Below are positions 1 to 8,960 of a stretch of DNA of 64,000 nucleotides, piece after piece. Every line of letters starts with the position of its first letter. The first letter of the stretch is position 1. The notes under the pieces are model-generated. The model was not told where the DNA came from and made no database searches. It saw only the letters and a program-made list of their open reading frames with translations. Source of the stretch: Kistimonas asteriae. Lineage in GTDB: Bacteria > Pseudomonadota > Gammaproteobacteria > Pseudomonadales > Endozoicomonadaceae. The DNA lies in NCBI RefSeq assembly GCF_018263925.1, contig NZ_JAEVHF010000008.1, forward strand, positions 124,001 through 188,000, given 5' to 3'. Made by a program: the position numbers and the translations under genes.

Positions 1-484
1 GGATGACAGGCGTAGAAGAGTCCCCCGCATGCTGATAGGCCACGCTGAAATCTTCCAGGCTTTCAATGGCAGATTCAGATTGTGCGGGATCAGCCAGGGC
101 AAAACTGTCAAACCCGCAGCGAGAGAGGTAGTAAAGCTGATCACGGTGAATGTCACCAATCGCCCGCAGTTCACCGGTGAAACGGTATTGCTGACGCAGC
201 AAGCGGGCAAGGGAGTAGCCACGGCCATCGGTAAAAGCCGGAAAATTGATGGCAATAATCAGCGCCTGGTTTGGGTTACCAGAGATTTCTTCCGGGGCTT
301 CGTGGCTATCCAGCCATAACCCTGCGGGAAGGGATTCGCGTTGTGTGTTGTCTATCAAGGTATTCCAGATAGACAACGGAACGAGACTGTTTGCCTGCGC
401 TGTCGAGGAGTCGAGCACTTGTGTTGTGATGATCTCAAAGCTGTCATCGATAACACGTTGATTCTTAATGATCTTTCTTGGCAT
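1..484 (-). CDS. DUF934 family protein, CysI partner (C-terminus cut by window edge)
   Basis: The reading frame opens at an ATG inside the last codons of cysI (20-nt overlap) and runs off the window start, giving about 161 codons. Residues near 75-135 contain FTDGRGYSLARLLR, GELRAIGD, RDQLYYLSRCGFD, the hallmark of the DUF934 family. Family members are about 160-170 residues, so almost all of the protein is present. DUF934 genes commonly follow the single-subunit nitrite/sulfite reductase of pseudomonads, and the overlap here implies translational coupling. The biochemical role is not established; a function in assimilatory sulfite reduction is inferred from context only. Confidence 0.85.
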   Translation of the reverse strand, partial: MPRKIIKNQRVIDDSFEIITTQVLDSSTAQANSLVPLSIWNTLIDNTQRESLPAGLWLDSHEAPEEISGNPNQALIIAINFPAFTDGRGYSLARLLRQQYRFTGELRAIGDIHRDQLYYLSRCGFDSFALADPAQSESAIESLEDFSVAYQHAGDSSTPVI

Positions 485-2126
485 ATGCCCGCTCCTTGAA
501 AGGCTCAAGACCGATACGGCGAGAGGTGGCGATGAATGTTTCACCATCAACACGCTGTTCTACATAGACGTTCAACAGGCGTTCCAGAACATCAGGGACA
601 TCATATCGGCTGAACGACGGGCCAATGATCTTGCCGAGTGACGCATTGTTGCCAGAGGCGCCGCCAATCTGGATCTGGTAATACTCTTCGCCTTTCTTAT
701 CAACGCCTAGAATCCCGATATTACCAATGTGGTGATGCCCACAGGCATTCATGCAGCCTGAAATATTAAGCTCCAGGTCGCCGAGGTCGTGAAGGTAATC
801 GATATCGTCGAAGCGACGCTGGATGGCTTCCGCCACCGGTAGCGACTTGGCATTGGCCAGGGCACAGTAGTCGCCACCGGGGCAACAGATAACATCAGTG
901 AGCAGCCCAAGGTTAGGGGTCGCAAAGCCCGCGTCACTTAATGCTTGCCAGAGGGCGTAAAGCGATGCTTTCTGCACATCCGGAAGGATCAGATTTTGCT
1001 GGTGGCTGATGCGAAGTTCGCCAAAACTGTATGCCTCTGATAGATCGGCCGCGATGCGCAGCTGCTCTGTGCTGATGTCACCGGGTGCATAGGCCGTACT
1101 TTTGAGTGAGAGGGTCACGGTGGCATAGCCGGAGCGCTTGTGACCTGAAACGTTGCGGGTGACCCAATGGTCAAACGCCTTGTTGTCTGCACGTTGTTGA
1201 TCAGCGTTGGCTGGCGAGGTTGGCAGAGACTCATAATCGGGGTCGCTAAAGTGATGACTAACCTGAGCGAGTGCCTGTTCTGTCAGTGTGCCTGGGCCAT
1301 CTTTAAGGTTTTCCCACTCGGCATTGACCCTCTGGCGAAATGCATCAATGCCCAGCGCCTTGACCAGAATTTTGATGCGCGCCTTGTACTTATTGTCCCG
1401 TCGGCCAAACCGGTTATAGGTGCGTAGAATTGCATCCAGGTACGTCAACAAGTGCTGCCAGGGAAGGAAGGGGGTAATCTCAGTGCCAAGCATAGGGGTT
1501 CTGCCCAGTCCGCCTCCCACCAGTACACGAAAGCCTATTTCGTCTTTTTCATTTCTTGCCAGTTCCAGGCCGATGTCATGGGCCTGGATGGCGGCGCGGT
1601 CTTCTCTGGCGCCATTAACTGCAATTTTGAACTTACGCGGCAGGAACGCGAATTCCGGATGAAAGGTTGACCATTGGCGAATGACTTCGCACCAGGGGCG
1701 GGGGTCTTCTATTTCATCCTCGGCCACACCGGCAAACTGGTCGGTGGTTGTGTTGCGGATGCAGTTGCCACTGGTCTGGATGGCGTGCATTTCGACACTG
1801 GCCAGCTCGGCAAGAATATCGGGCACTTGTTCCAGGGCAGGCCAGTTCAGCTGGATATTCTGGCGGGTGGTCAGATGGGCATAGCCCTTGTCGTAGGTCT
1901 CGGTGATGTCGGCAATCTTTCGCAGTTGTGTGGCGCTGATCATGCCGTAAGGTACCGCGATGCGGAGCATCGGCGCGTGGCGCTGAATATAGAGGCCATT
2001 TTGCAGACGCAGTGGCAGGAACTGCTCTTCACTAAGTTCACCGGCGAGATAGCGTTCGGTCTGATTGGCAAATTGCCGGACTCGCTCCGCTACCAGTGTT
2101 CTGTCATGCTGATCGTATTGATACAT
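465..2126 (-). CDS. cysI: Sulfite reductase hemoprotein (nitrite/sulfite reductase, beta-type)
   Basis: A 553-residue siroheme/4Fe-4S reductase that would reduce sulfite to sulfide in assimilatory sulfur metabolism in the cytoplasm. Two ferredoxin-like half-domain repeats are visible (LRLQNGLYIQ... and later TEQLRIAADL...). The siroheme-Fe-S cysteines form C-X5-C (about residues 415-421, CPGGDYC) and C-X3-C (458-462, CMNAC followed by GHHHIGNIGILG). The start is set at the ATG giving MYQYDQHDRTLV, which matches the usual N-terminus; an upstream in-frame ATG would add 27 unsupported residues. It is the first gene of a two-gene unit with the overlapping DUF934 gene. Nitrite as an alternative substrate cannot be excluded from sequence. 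Confidence 0.93.
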   Translation of the reverse strand: MYQYDQHDRTLVAERVRQFANQTERYLAGELSEEQFLPLRLQNGLYIQRHAPMLRIAVPYGMISATQLRKIADITETYDKGYAHLTTRQNIQLNWPALEQVPDILAELASVEMHAIQTSGNCIRNTTTDQFAGVAEDEIEDPRPWCEVIRQWSTFHPEFAFLPRKFKIAVNGAREDRAAIQAHDIGLELARNEKDEIGFRVLVGGGLGRTPMLGTEITPFLPWQHLLTYLDAILRTYNRFGRRDNKYKARIKILVKALGIDAFRQRVNAEWENLKDGPGTLTEQALAQVSHHFSDPDYESLPTSPANADQQRADNKAFDHWVTRNVSGHKRSGYATVTLSLKSTAYAPGDISTEQLRIAADLSEAYSFGELRISHQQNLILPDVQKASLYALWQALSDAGFATPNLGLLTDVICCPGGDYCALANAKSLPVAEAIQRRFDDIDYLHDLGDLELNISGCMNACGHHHIGNIGILGVDKKGEEYYQIQIGGASGNNASLGKIIGPSFSRYDVPDVLERLLNVYVEQRVDGETFIATSRRIGLEPFKERAYAKKDH

Positions 2127-2338
2127 GGTGTGTCTTTTTTCTGGCCAGACATCCTGCCTGGCATTGTTTTTATTGAGGAATAATTGTTGAGCAAAATACC
2201 AATGCACTCATATATTTAAAAGTAATATTTAGTCATAGATATCTATATAAAAGTAATAAAAAAGACCGCGGCTTGTTGAATCTGCTGACATTCGCTAGTC
2301 TGGACGGGTGTCTCTTAAAGCAATCAGGAGGGGAAAGA

Positions 2339-2446
2339 ATGTCTCAGGAAACTGAACAGACCGATAGCAAGGTTGATGCGTGGTCGGCCGTAGCACTGAT
2401 CATGATTGTGGTGGTGGCTGCCGTCTACTGGGTGAGTGGCCAATAA
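2339..2446 (+). CDS. Small single-pass membrane protein (35 aa)
   Basis: A 35-codon ORF directly behind a strong ribosome binding site (AGGAGGGGAAAGA, about 6 nt from the ATG). The first 14 residues are polar and acidic (MSQETEQTDSKVDA); the rest is a hydrophobic helix (WSAVALIMIVVVAAVYWVSG) ending in Gln. This is the form of a small inner-membrane protein with a cytoplasmic N-tail. It sits alone, divergent from cysI and 16 nt before the end of the convergent DUF2970 gene. I do not recognise the family and assign no function. Confidence 0.65.
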   Translation: MSQETEQTDSKVDAWSAVALIMIVVVAAVYWVSGQ

Positions 2447-2462
2447 AGCGGTTATCGTTTAT

Positions 2463-2660
2463 CTAGCCCAGTACCGTATTGACGATACTGATCAGGACAA
2501 TAATAAAAATAACGGTGAACAGTATCCCGGCAATAATGAAGTGGCCGGGTTTTCCTTCAGTGAAGTCCCTTTCACGATTGCGGTTACTCTGAACACCAAA
2601 GGCAGCCGCTACCACGCTTTGGATAACTCGAAAAATACCTGATCCTTTTTTATCTGTCAT
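2463..2660 (-). CDS. DUF2970 family small membrane protein
   Basis: A 65-residue protein with the DUF2970 pattern: IFRVIQSVVAAAFGVQS, then NRERDFTEGKP, then a single transmembrane helix (FIIAGILFTVIFIIVLISIV). DUF2970 proteins are short, widespread in proteobacteria and of unknown function. The N-terminal half would be a cytoplasmic amphipathic segment. It reads in the same direction as, and downstream of, the secreted-protein gene ending at 2715; the gap is about 54 nt, so cotranscription is possible. Confidence 0.8.
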   Translation of the reverse strand: MTDKKGSGIFRVIQSVVAAAFGVQSNRNRERDFTEGKPGHFIIAGILFTVIFIIVLISIVNTVLG

Positions 2661-2714
2661 AGTGTCTCTTTATCCGATGTTCGCACTGTGAGCTGACGAC
2701 GCTATCTTGAGAGT

Positions 2715-3890
2715 CTACTCATCAGCGAACTGCTCCTCCAGTATTGTGTAGGATGTTGGACCCGGCCAGTACCCGTGAAGTTCGACATGCCGTTGGCCAG
2801 TCAGCCAGTGGCCGAGAGGTTTTTCCCAGCGAATGGTGTAGTAATCGCTGTTGATCATCCCGATGAATTTCAGTTCAAGCTTCAGATGGTCAGCATTCAG
2901 CGGAATATTGCCGAATGTTCGAGTGAGGCCGCCGCTGAGTTGTGTCTGCTCGTGAACTTCGCCACTCTCAGTGCTGTAGTAGAGGTCAGCGTCAACGATA
3001 TAGCTGCCGTGGGTGTTGTTGAGAATGACCTGGAAGGAGTTAATCATCCCAATCCATGAAGGAATGATGGTTGTACCATCCATCGAGGCAAAGCTATAGG
3101 CGATGGGAACCAGCGTTGTCGATACGGAATTTGCACTGGCAGGCCAGGTATGGGTTGAGATAGCACCTGTAGATTCTGTTTTAAGGAACGACGCTTCTGC
3201 AGAGCCGCTACCGAGCATGCTGTCAATGTTGCTGGCTTTCCCCGTGATGCTCCATGATGCCGTGTCAGATAGCGAGCCGGCATTCATACCGCTCTTGGCC
3301 CAAATGATCCCCGTGACCATGCCAAACCCTTGGGAGATGCCATGATCGGCGTCATACATATTGACCTTGGCGGCCTCAGATTGCAGCCAGGTCATGTTGT
3401 CACCTATGACATTAATGGGGTTGTCAACGCGTTCATGGGAGGAAACAGCCCACTGGGTGGCAATAGAACCGCTTTTATTGAATTTCCACTGCACTGTTGT
3501 GCCGACTTCCGGTGAAGAGGAGCTGTCCTGTGATGGAAGCTTGTCGCTCAGATTGATGTTGAACTGTGAGGTGTTCACATATTCGGTTGACAGCTTCATG
3601 ACCTCTGACATGGGGGTTTTGCTGGTGATAATATTCGGCACGATCCCGATACGTTCGAATTCACCGGTATTGGTATTGATATAGCCAATTGCCCCGGCTG
3701 TGATGGAGGTATCCAGGTTCCAGTTACCCCAATGGTCAGGCTGGTCGGTTCTAATCAGGTCGGTAAAGGTTCGGGTCCATAAACCCCGATCAGGCATCGC
3801 GCTTGTCAGGCTGGTGCGTTGAACATCGGCCCCGGCCGTTGATACCAGGAAAAGGCTGGTGAACAAGAACGGTATTTTTACAGAAAACAT
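2715..3890 (-). CDS. Secreted protein of unknown family
   Basis: A 391-residue protein with a clear Sec signal peptide (charged start, hydrophobic FLFTSLFLVSTA, likely cut after AGA near residue 21). A strong GGGAGGTAAATC precedes the ATG. The mature chain is rich in Ser, Thr, Asn and Gly with many aromatic residues (WGNWNLDTS, TTVQWKFNKSGS, WKFN, YYTIRWEKP, HVELHGYWPGP), suggesting an all-beta extracellular protein. It has no transmembrane helix after the signal, no cysteines in the mature part that I can see, and no catalytic motif. The alternating polar/aromatic pattern recalls beta-pore-forming or adhesive proteins, but I recognise no family and that comparison is only an impression. Confidence 0.8.
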   Translation of the reverse strand: MFSVKIPFLFTSLFLVSTAGADVQRTSLTSAMPDRGLWTRTFTDLIRTDQPDHWGNWNLDTSITAGAIGYINTNTGEFERIGIVPNIITSKTPMSEVMKLSTEYVNTSQFNINLSDKLPSQDSSSSPEVGTTVQWKFNKSGSIATQWAVSSHERVDNPINVIGDNMTWLQSEAAKVNMYDADHGISQGFGMVTGIIWAKSGMNAGSLSDTASWSITGKASNIDSMLGSGSAEASFLKTESTGAISTHTWPASANSVSTTLVPIAYSFASMDGTTIIPSWIGMINSFQVILNNTHGSYIVDADLYYSTESGEVHEQTQLSGGLTRTFGNIPLNADHLKLELKFIGMINSDYYTIRWEKPLGHWLTGQRHVELHGYWPGPTSYTILEEQFADE

Positions 3891-4030
3891 GATTTACCTC
3901 CCGGCCGTTGCCGGTCAGTAGTGAATGATAAGTTGTATGGATGGGAAAAGATGACTTTGAGCGCCAGCTATGGGTTGTGGGGGGGAAGAGGCGCCACTGC
4001 CAGTATAGATCAGTCTGTATGTTGTGAAGG

Positions 4031-4061
4031 AAGCCGGATGGGTGTGTGGACCATCCGGCTT
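4031..4061. terminator. Inverted repeat, probable terminator of the Kef-type gene
   Basis: A perfect 11-bp stem (AAGCCGGATGG / CCATCCGGCTT) around a 9-nt loop, 11 nt after the stop of the minus-strand antiporter gene. The downstream T-run on the minus strand is weak (TTCCTTC), so termination may be partial. Confidence 0.55.
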
Positions 4062-4071
4062 TTGTAGAGGA

Positions 4072-6054
4072 TTACTGACCGCTAAGCAAAACGGTTTCAG
4101 CGTGTTCGATCTGTTCCGGTGTACCGTTAATCAGTACAACGTCATCAGGGTGGAGTGAGGGGTCGTTACACAAAGGAAGGGAGTTATTGTCACGAGTCAC
4201 CCTTTGTACATAAACCCCGGTTTTCTCAAGCGGGATTTCGGACAGTCGTTTGCCGACAGCATAGGCTTTTTCTGGCAGGGTCACGGCGTGCAGGAACTGT
4301 TGGGGATTACCGTCAATATCGTGCAGCGCTTCGCTGGTGCCAAAAAAGGAGCCGTGCAGGATGTTGTAGTGCTGGCGCCGGACGGCATCAATGCGCTGGG
4401 CGACTGCCAGCTTGTTGTGCCCCAGCAAATGAAGGACGTGGCTGATAATCAGCAGGCTGGATTCGAGCACTTCCGGGAATACTTCCGTTGCGCCGTCTCG
4501 TTTGAGGGTGTCCATCATCGCGTCATCCCGGGTGCGAACCAGAATCGGGATGTCGGGATTCGCGCTGCGAATTTTCTTCAGGGCGGCGTGGGCATTTCGG
4601 GAGTTGTTGATGCAGATTGCCACCAGTCTGGCACGATTGAGACCTGCAGCTTCCAACAGCTCCAGGCGCTGACAGTCCCCATAAAACACCGGCATGCTGG
4701 CGCGTGTTGCCTCGCGGACATGCACAGGGTCGTCATCCAGTACGGCGAATGGCAAGCCTTCCTTATCCAGAAAACGGCTGATCGCCTGGCCGACGCGGCC
4801 ATAGCCGCAGATCAGGATATGGTTATCCATCGTTTCCGTTTCCTGTCGGATACGGTCGGCAGATGAAATCATGGTTGGCCGCTTTTTCCGTTCACCGGTC
4901 AGGCGTTCGGCAATGGTTTCACTGTAGCGGATCAACAGTGGTGTCACGGCCATTGAGACGATGGTTACTGAGAGGATCAGGGAACTGGTGCTGGTTGATA
5001 AGAACTGGTTGTTGGCCGCCAGTGCCACAAGTGCAAAGCAGAATTCGCCGCCCTGGGCCAATGACAGGCCGGTACGGATAGCGGCTTTTCGATCAGGGAA
5101 CACGAAATAGCTCAGCTGACTGATTAGCACTGCTTTGAACAGTATGAGTCCGGCGCTGGCCAGGAGGATCAGGTGCCACTGGCTCAGGAACTGATCCAGA
5201 TCCAGCATCAGGCCAATGGAAACAAAAAACAGACCCAGCAGAATGTCACGGAAAGGGCGGATGTCTGCTTCTACCTGATGGCGGTAATGGCTTTCTCCCA
5301 GCATCATTCCGGCGACAAAGCCGCCCAGTGCCATGGATAGAGACAGCAGATGTGTCAGCCATGATGCCAGTAGGGCAACTACGATAGCGGTGAGGACAAA
5401 CAACTCTTCGGAGCGGGCCCTGGCGATTTCATGAAATATCTTTGGCATCACCCAGCGGCCAATCATCAGCATAAAGACCACAAACAGGCTGCCTTTGGCC
5501 AGACTGATGAGTAGCGACATCGCCAGTCCGGACTCGCCAAAGCCACCAACAGCGGGAACCAGGATAAGAAAGAATACCGCCGCAATATCCTGAAAGATCA
5601 GAGTGCCAATCGCCAGCTGACCATGGTCAGAGCGGATCTCGTTTCGGCGAGACAGCTCTTTGGAAACAATGGCCGTGGATGAGAGGGATAACCCGGCTGC
5701 CATGACCAGTGCACCGGCATGGGAAAAACCCAGCAGCAGGCCGCAGAAGCCGATTAGCACGGTGCTGATGAGTACCTGGAGGCCGCCCAGTCCAAACACA
5801 ACCCTGCGCATGGCCAGCATATTCGATAGTGAGAATTCTAATCCCAGGGAGAACAGCAGAAACACCACACCCATTTCGGCAAGCAGGCTGATATCGAAGC
5901 TGCTGTCGATGACGCCGGTGGCTGTCGGACCAAGGATCAGTCCTACCACCAAATAGGCTAGGGTGTCGGAGATACGCAGACGATGGAAGACAGCAATACA
6001 AACTACTGACAGGGAGAAGATAATAAGAAGTTGGTTGAAAAAGCTGAAATCCAT
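4072..6054 (-). CDS. Kef-type K+/H+ antiporter (CPA2) with RCK domain
   Basis: A 660-residue inner-membrane protein of the monovalent cation:proton antiporter-2 family. Residues 1 to about 385 hold some 12 hydrophobic segments with family motifs (GLILGPTATGV, LFSLGLEFS, LSSTAIVSKEL). A cytoplasmic TrkA-N/RCK module follows at about 412, with the nucleotide-binding GYGRVGQAISRFL, and a TrkA-C domain near 575-655. Such proteins exchange K+ or Na+ for protons and are gated by nucleotides or thiols. The ATG has a good AGGGGAC site. The gene is monocistronic and divergent from the glutaredoxin gene. It resembles the YbaL/KefB group; the ion cannot be fixed from sequence. Confidence 0.88.
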   Translation of the reverse strand: MDFSFFNQLLIIFSLSVVCIAVFHRLRISDTLAYLVVGLILGPTATGVIDSSFDISLLAEMGVVFLLFSLGLEFSLSNMLAMRRVVFGLGGLQVLISTVLIGFCGLLLGFSHAGALVMAAGLSLSSTAIVSKELSRRNEIRSDHGQLAIGTLIFQDIAAVFFLILVPAVGGFGESGLAMSLLISLAKGSLFVVFMLMIGRWVMPKIFHEIARARSEELFVLTAIVVALLASWLTHLLSLSMALGGFVAGMMLGESHYRHQVEADIRPFRDILLGLFFVSIGLMLDLDQFLSQWHLILLASAGLILFKAVLISQLSYFVFPDRKAAIRTGLSLAQGGEFCFALVALAANNQFLSTSTSSLILSVTIVSMAVTPLLIRYSETIAERLTGERKKRPTMISSADRIRQETETMDNHILICGYGRVGQAISRFLDKEGLPFAVLDDDPVHVREATRASMPVFYGDCQRLELLEAAGLNRARLVAICINNSRNAHAALKKIRSANPDIPILVRTRDDAMMDTLKRDGATEVFPEVLESSLLIISHVLHLLGHNKLAVAQRIDAVRRQHYNILHGSFFGTSEALHDIDGNPQQFLHAVTLPEKAYAVGKRLSEIPLEKTGVYVQRVTRDNNSLPLCNDPSLHPDDVVLINGTPEQIEHAETVLLSGQ

Positions 6055-6276
6055 GCAGTCCCCTGTTACGACAGTTAGTTATTTCGTTGTCATTTCTGAT
6101 CTGCATAATGTGTTGCAGTCAGTTGATTTATCACGTTATTTTACGCGTGCTTGTAGTAAGGTGACAGACGGGAATGTTATTACTACTAACTATATCTGTA
6201 AGTATTGTTTACATACTTCATTCATAAAGAGCATAGTCCAGTGTCAGGTGCTCTGACTGACCAGAAGGGGGTTATC

Positions 6277-6531
6277 ATGATCACGCTGTTCCTCTACACA
6301 ACAGAGTGCTGCCATCTCTGTGAGCAGGCCCTGGACATGCTGGTGAATCTGAAGCCCACAGAGCCTTTTGCCCTGGAGTTGATTGATATTGCCGAGTCGG
6401 ATCAGTTGATTGATCAGTACGGCGAACGAATTCCGGTGGTGCAGGTTGCGCCAGACGGTCACGAACTCGGCTGGCCTTTTGATGCTGGACAGGCACTGGC
6501 CTTGCTCGAAAGGGCAAAAGAGGCGTTGTAA
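6277..6531 (+). CDS. Glutaredoxin-like (DUF836) thiol protein
   Basis: An 84-residue thioredoxin-fold protein. MITLFLYTTECCHLCEQ carries a CHLC (CxxC) redox pair, followed by a cis-Pro region (ERIPVVQV) and a C-terminal helix. This is the DUF836/glutaredoxin-2-like pattern. The start at 6277 has an AGAAGGGGG ribosome site; an earlier in-frame ATG would add 24 residues that do not resemble the family. It probably reduces disulfides or glutathionylated proteins in the cytoplasm. It is divergent from the Kef-type antiporter, a class often thiol-regulated, but a functional link is only inference. Confidence 0.85.
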   Translation: MITLFLYTTECCHLCEQALDMLVNLKPTEPFALELIDIAESDQLIDQYGERIPVVQVAPDGHELGWPFDAGQALALLERAKEAL

Positions 6532-6566
6532 CAAACACTTCAGGGCTGTTGATTACACCTGCCCTC

Positions 6567-7778
6567 TTATTCGAGTAATTGACCTAGCAGGCTGCCATCG
6601 CGAAGTGCGCGTTTCACCAGCGCGGTGCCACCGAGCCAGCGTTGCTGGCCGAGTGGTGAGACTTCCAGTATCGGCGCGCGAGAAATGCCTTGTACCGTGC
6701 CAGTCTCCATACAGTGCTGAATGACAGGCGCGATCACTGGAAATGCCGCTGCTATTTCTCCGGAAAGGATAATCTTCTCAGGACGTATCAGGTTTACGTT
6801 CATCGCAATGACATTCCCAAGATGCTTTGCCACATCCTTGAGGACATTCACGGCCAGTGGTTCAAGGTTGACAGCCGCAGCGCAGATCTCTGCGATATTC
6901 TTGTTTTCTAATGGGTAGGAGTCCGTGGCAGGCTGGTGATCGCGTGATAGCTGATTATAGCGATTTTCGATGGCTGGATTGCAGACCAGTGTTTCCAGGC
7001 AGCCAAAATTACCGCAATAGCAACGTTGCCCCAGGGGATCGACCTGAATATGCCCGATTTCACCGGCAGCGCCCAGGCAGCCTTCATAAAGTTCGCCATG
7101 GATCATCATGCCGGCACGCACGCCATTATGAATGCTGATAAACAGGGCGTTGTTGCAGGTTTGTGCCGTACCAAAGTAGTGCTCGGCAAGGCACATGGCG
7201 GCAGTGTCATTACCGATGTAACAGGGTATTTCCAGCGCATGCTGGACGCTTTGTGCCAGAGCCAGCTGGTTAACGGTAATGTTCGGCATGAAGTGCACAA
7301 TGCCGGCGTGACTGTCGATCAGGCCGGGTAGTGTAATTCCTACACCCGTCAGCGCGGTTATATGTTGCGTATTGGCACTGATGAAGTGGCGCATGGCGGT
7401 GATCAGGCCTGCACAGAATGTCTCTTCTGAATCGGTTGAAGCCTCAACGGTTTCTTTCTTGATGAGCTTTCCGGAAAGATCACATAATCCCAGATGGAAG
7501 TGGCTGCGGCCCGCTCTCACTGCAAGTAACTGTCGTGCGGCAGTATTTATGGCGAGAGAAACTGGGCGTCGCCCGCCAGTGGAGGCCTGTGAGGCGACTT
7601 CCTGTACCAGATGGTTGTCCATCAGCAGGCGAGCGATACGGGTCAGTGTGCCGGGCGCCATCAGGCACTCACGGGCGAGTTGTATCCGTGAAATCGGACC
7701 TGCCTGATCAATGGTGCGATAGACCGTGGCAATCGGTTGTAGCCTGAGTTCCTGTCCCGTAGATTCCGTTTTGATCAT
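6567..7778 (-). CDS. nagC: ROK-family repressor of the GlcNAc regulon (NagC-like)
   Basis: A 403-residue protein with an N-terminal winged helix (about 15-65: ISRIQLARECLMAPGTLTRIARLL) and a ROK sugar-binding domain. The ROK zinc site is visible at GHIQV (242) and CYCGNFGC (253-260), followed by LETLV. NagC/Mlc proteins repress amino-sugar genes and are released by GlcNAc-6-phosphate. The ATG shares its A with the nagA stop (TAATG), so it is translationally coupled in a nagB-nagA-nagC operon, giving autoregulation as in enteric nagBAC. Mlc is the alternative paralogue; the operon context favours NagC. Confidence 0.88.
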   Translation of the reverse strand: MIKTESTGQELRLQPIATVYRTIDQAGPISRIQLARECLMAPGTLTRIARLLMDNHLVQEVASQASTGGRRPVSLAINTAARQLLAVRAGRSHFHLGLCDLSGKLIKKETVEASTDSEETFCAGLITAMRHFISANTQHITALTGVGITLPGLIDSHAGIVHFMPNITVNQLALAQSVQHALEIPCYIGNDTAAMCLAEHYFGTAQTCNNALFISIHNGVRAGMMIHGELYEGCLGAAGEIGHIQVDPLGQRCYCGNFGCLETLVCNPAIENRYNQLSRDHQPATDSYPLENKNIAEICAAAVNLEPLAVNVLKDVAKHLGNVIAMNVNLIRPEKIILSGEIAAAFPVIAPVIQHCMETGTVQGISRAPILEVSPLGQQRWLGGTALVKRALRDGSLLGQLLE

Positions 7779-8959
7779 TATCTATTAAGCGTCCCGTCAC
7801 GCCAGTCCATGAGTACGCCGTCCGACACGGTTGCAGTCACTGAATGGTGCATGTCCAGAATGGTCAGGTTTGCCTGCATGCCCGGTTTGATCTGGCCGAT
7901 GTGGTCATCCATGCCAATGCTGCTGGCCGGTGTTGCGGTTGCCATGCAGATGGCCTCGGCCAGTGGGATATGGACGTGATCAATACTATTTTTGACCGCC
8001 GCGTCCATGGTCAGTGCGGAACCACCGATCGTGCCATCGGCACTGAGGCACTTGTCGTCGCGATAATACACGGTCTGGCCGCCGAACTGGAACTGCTCGA
8101 TCTGGGCACCAGCGGCAGGTGTGGCATCGGTAACCAGGCAGAGCCTGTCACTGCCGAGTAGCCGCCACGCGAGACGGATATTCTGCCAGTCCACATGTAT
8201 GCCATCAGCAATGATGCCTGCACAAATATGCTGATCATCCAGAATGGCGCCGACAGGCCCGGGTTCGCGGTTGGTTAACGGTGGCATGGCGTTAAACAGG
8301 TGCGTGGCAAAAGCTGCGCCGGCTATGATGGCTTGCTCGACTTCTGTGCTGGTGGCCGCAGTATGCCCTATGGCGACCCGGATACCCGCGTCCGTCAATT
8401 GCTCAATGGTGCCTGCCGGACAGACCTCGGGGGCCAGTGTCACCATGCTGATGGTATTGCTGTTATCACAGATCAGACGAAGCAAAGCGGAATCAGGCTG
8501 TCGAATCTGTGTGGCATCATGAATACCCTTGCGATTAGGGCTTAGCCAGGGGCCTTCCAGGTGAAGGCCGGGCACACGAAACGGATGGTGGTGCTGGTAC
8601 TCCCGCGTGACTGCAATGGCAGTCTGGATATCGTTATCATCACAGGTGATCAGTGTCGGCAGGAAACTGGTGCAACCATGACGAAGGTTGGTCTGGTGCA
8701 TGGTATCCAGTGTGCTGGTGCTGATGTCACTGTTGAACAGAACACCGCCACAACCGTTCAGCTGTAGATCAATAAAGCCAGGGCAGAGCCATTGCCCGTC
8801 CAGCGAATGGGCTGCCATGCCTGCTGGAAGCTGGTCATCACGGACGATGGCGTCAATGGTTCCATCGCTGATGATGACAGCGTGATCTTCCAGTATGCTG
8901 CTGTCTGAAACGATGATGCCGTCGATGAGGGCAAAGGTGTTTGTTTGTCCGATGTCCAT
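7778..8959 (-). CDS. nagA: N-acetylglucosamine-6-phosphate deacetylase
   Basis: A 393-residue amidohydrolase-fold enzyme converting GlcNAc-6-P to glucosamine-6-P and acetate in the cytoplasm. Family motifs are present: FIDLQLNGCGG, HLEGPW (metal Glu near 134), GHTAAT (His near 199), THLFNAMPP (His near 220) and VTDATPAAG (Asp near 278, catalytic). The start is placed at MDIGQTNTFAL, 1 nt after the nagB stop; an upstream ATG would overlap nagB. It is the middle gene of nagB-nagA-nagC. All expected active-site residues are seen. Confidence 0.95.
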   Translation of the reverse strand: MDIGQTNTFALIDGIIVSDSSILEDHAVIISDGTIDAIVRDDQLPAGMAAHSLDGQWLCPGFIDLQLNGCGGVLFNSDISTSTLDTMHQTNLRHGCTSFLPTLITCDDNDIQTAIAVTREYQHHHPFRVPGLHLEGPWLSPNRKGIHDATQIRQPDSALLRLICDNSNTISMVTLAPEVCPAGTIEQLTDAGIRVAIGHTAATSTEVEQAIIAGAAFATHLFNAMPPLTNREPGPVGAILDDQHICAGIIADGIHVDWQNIRLAWRLLGSDRLCLVTDATPAAGAQIEQFQFGGQTVYYRDDKCLSADGTIGGSALTMDAAVKNSIDHVHIPLAEAICMATATPASSIGMDDHIGQIKPGMQANLTILDMHHSVTATVSDGVLMDWRDGTLNR

Positions 8960-8960
8960 G

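Noticed and set aside
4204..4866. A 220-codon plus-strand frame inside the Kef-type antiporter gene
   Set aside because: It is antisense to a gene with full family similarity and its own translation shows no motif.
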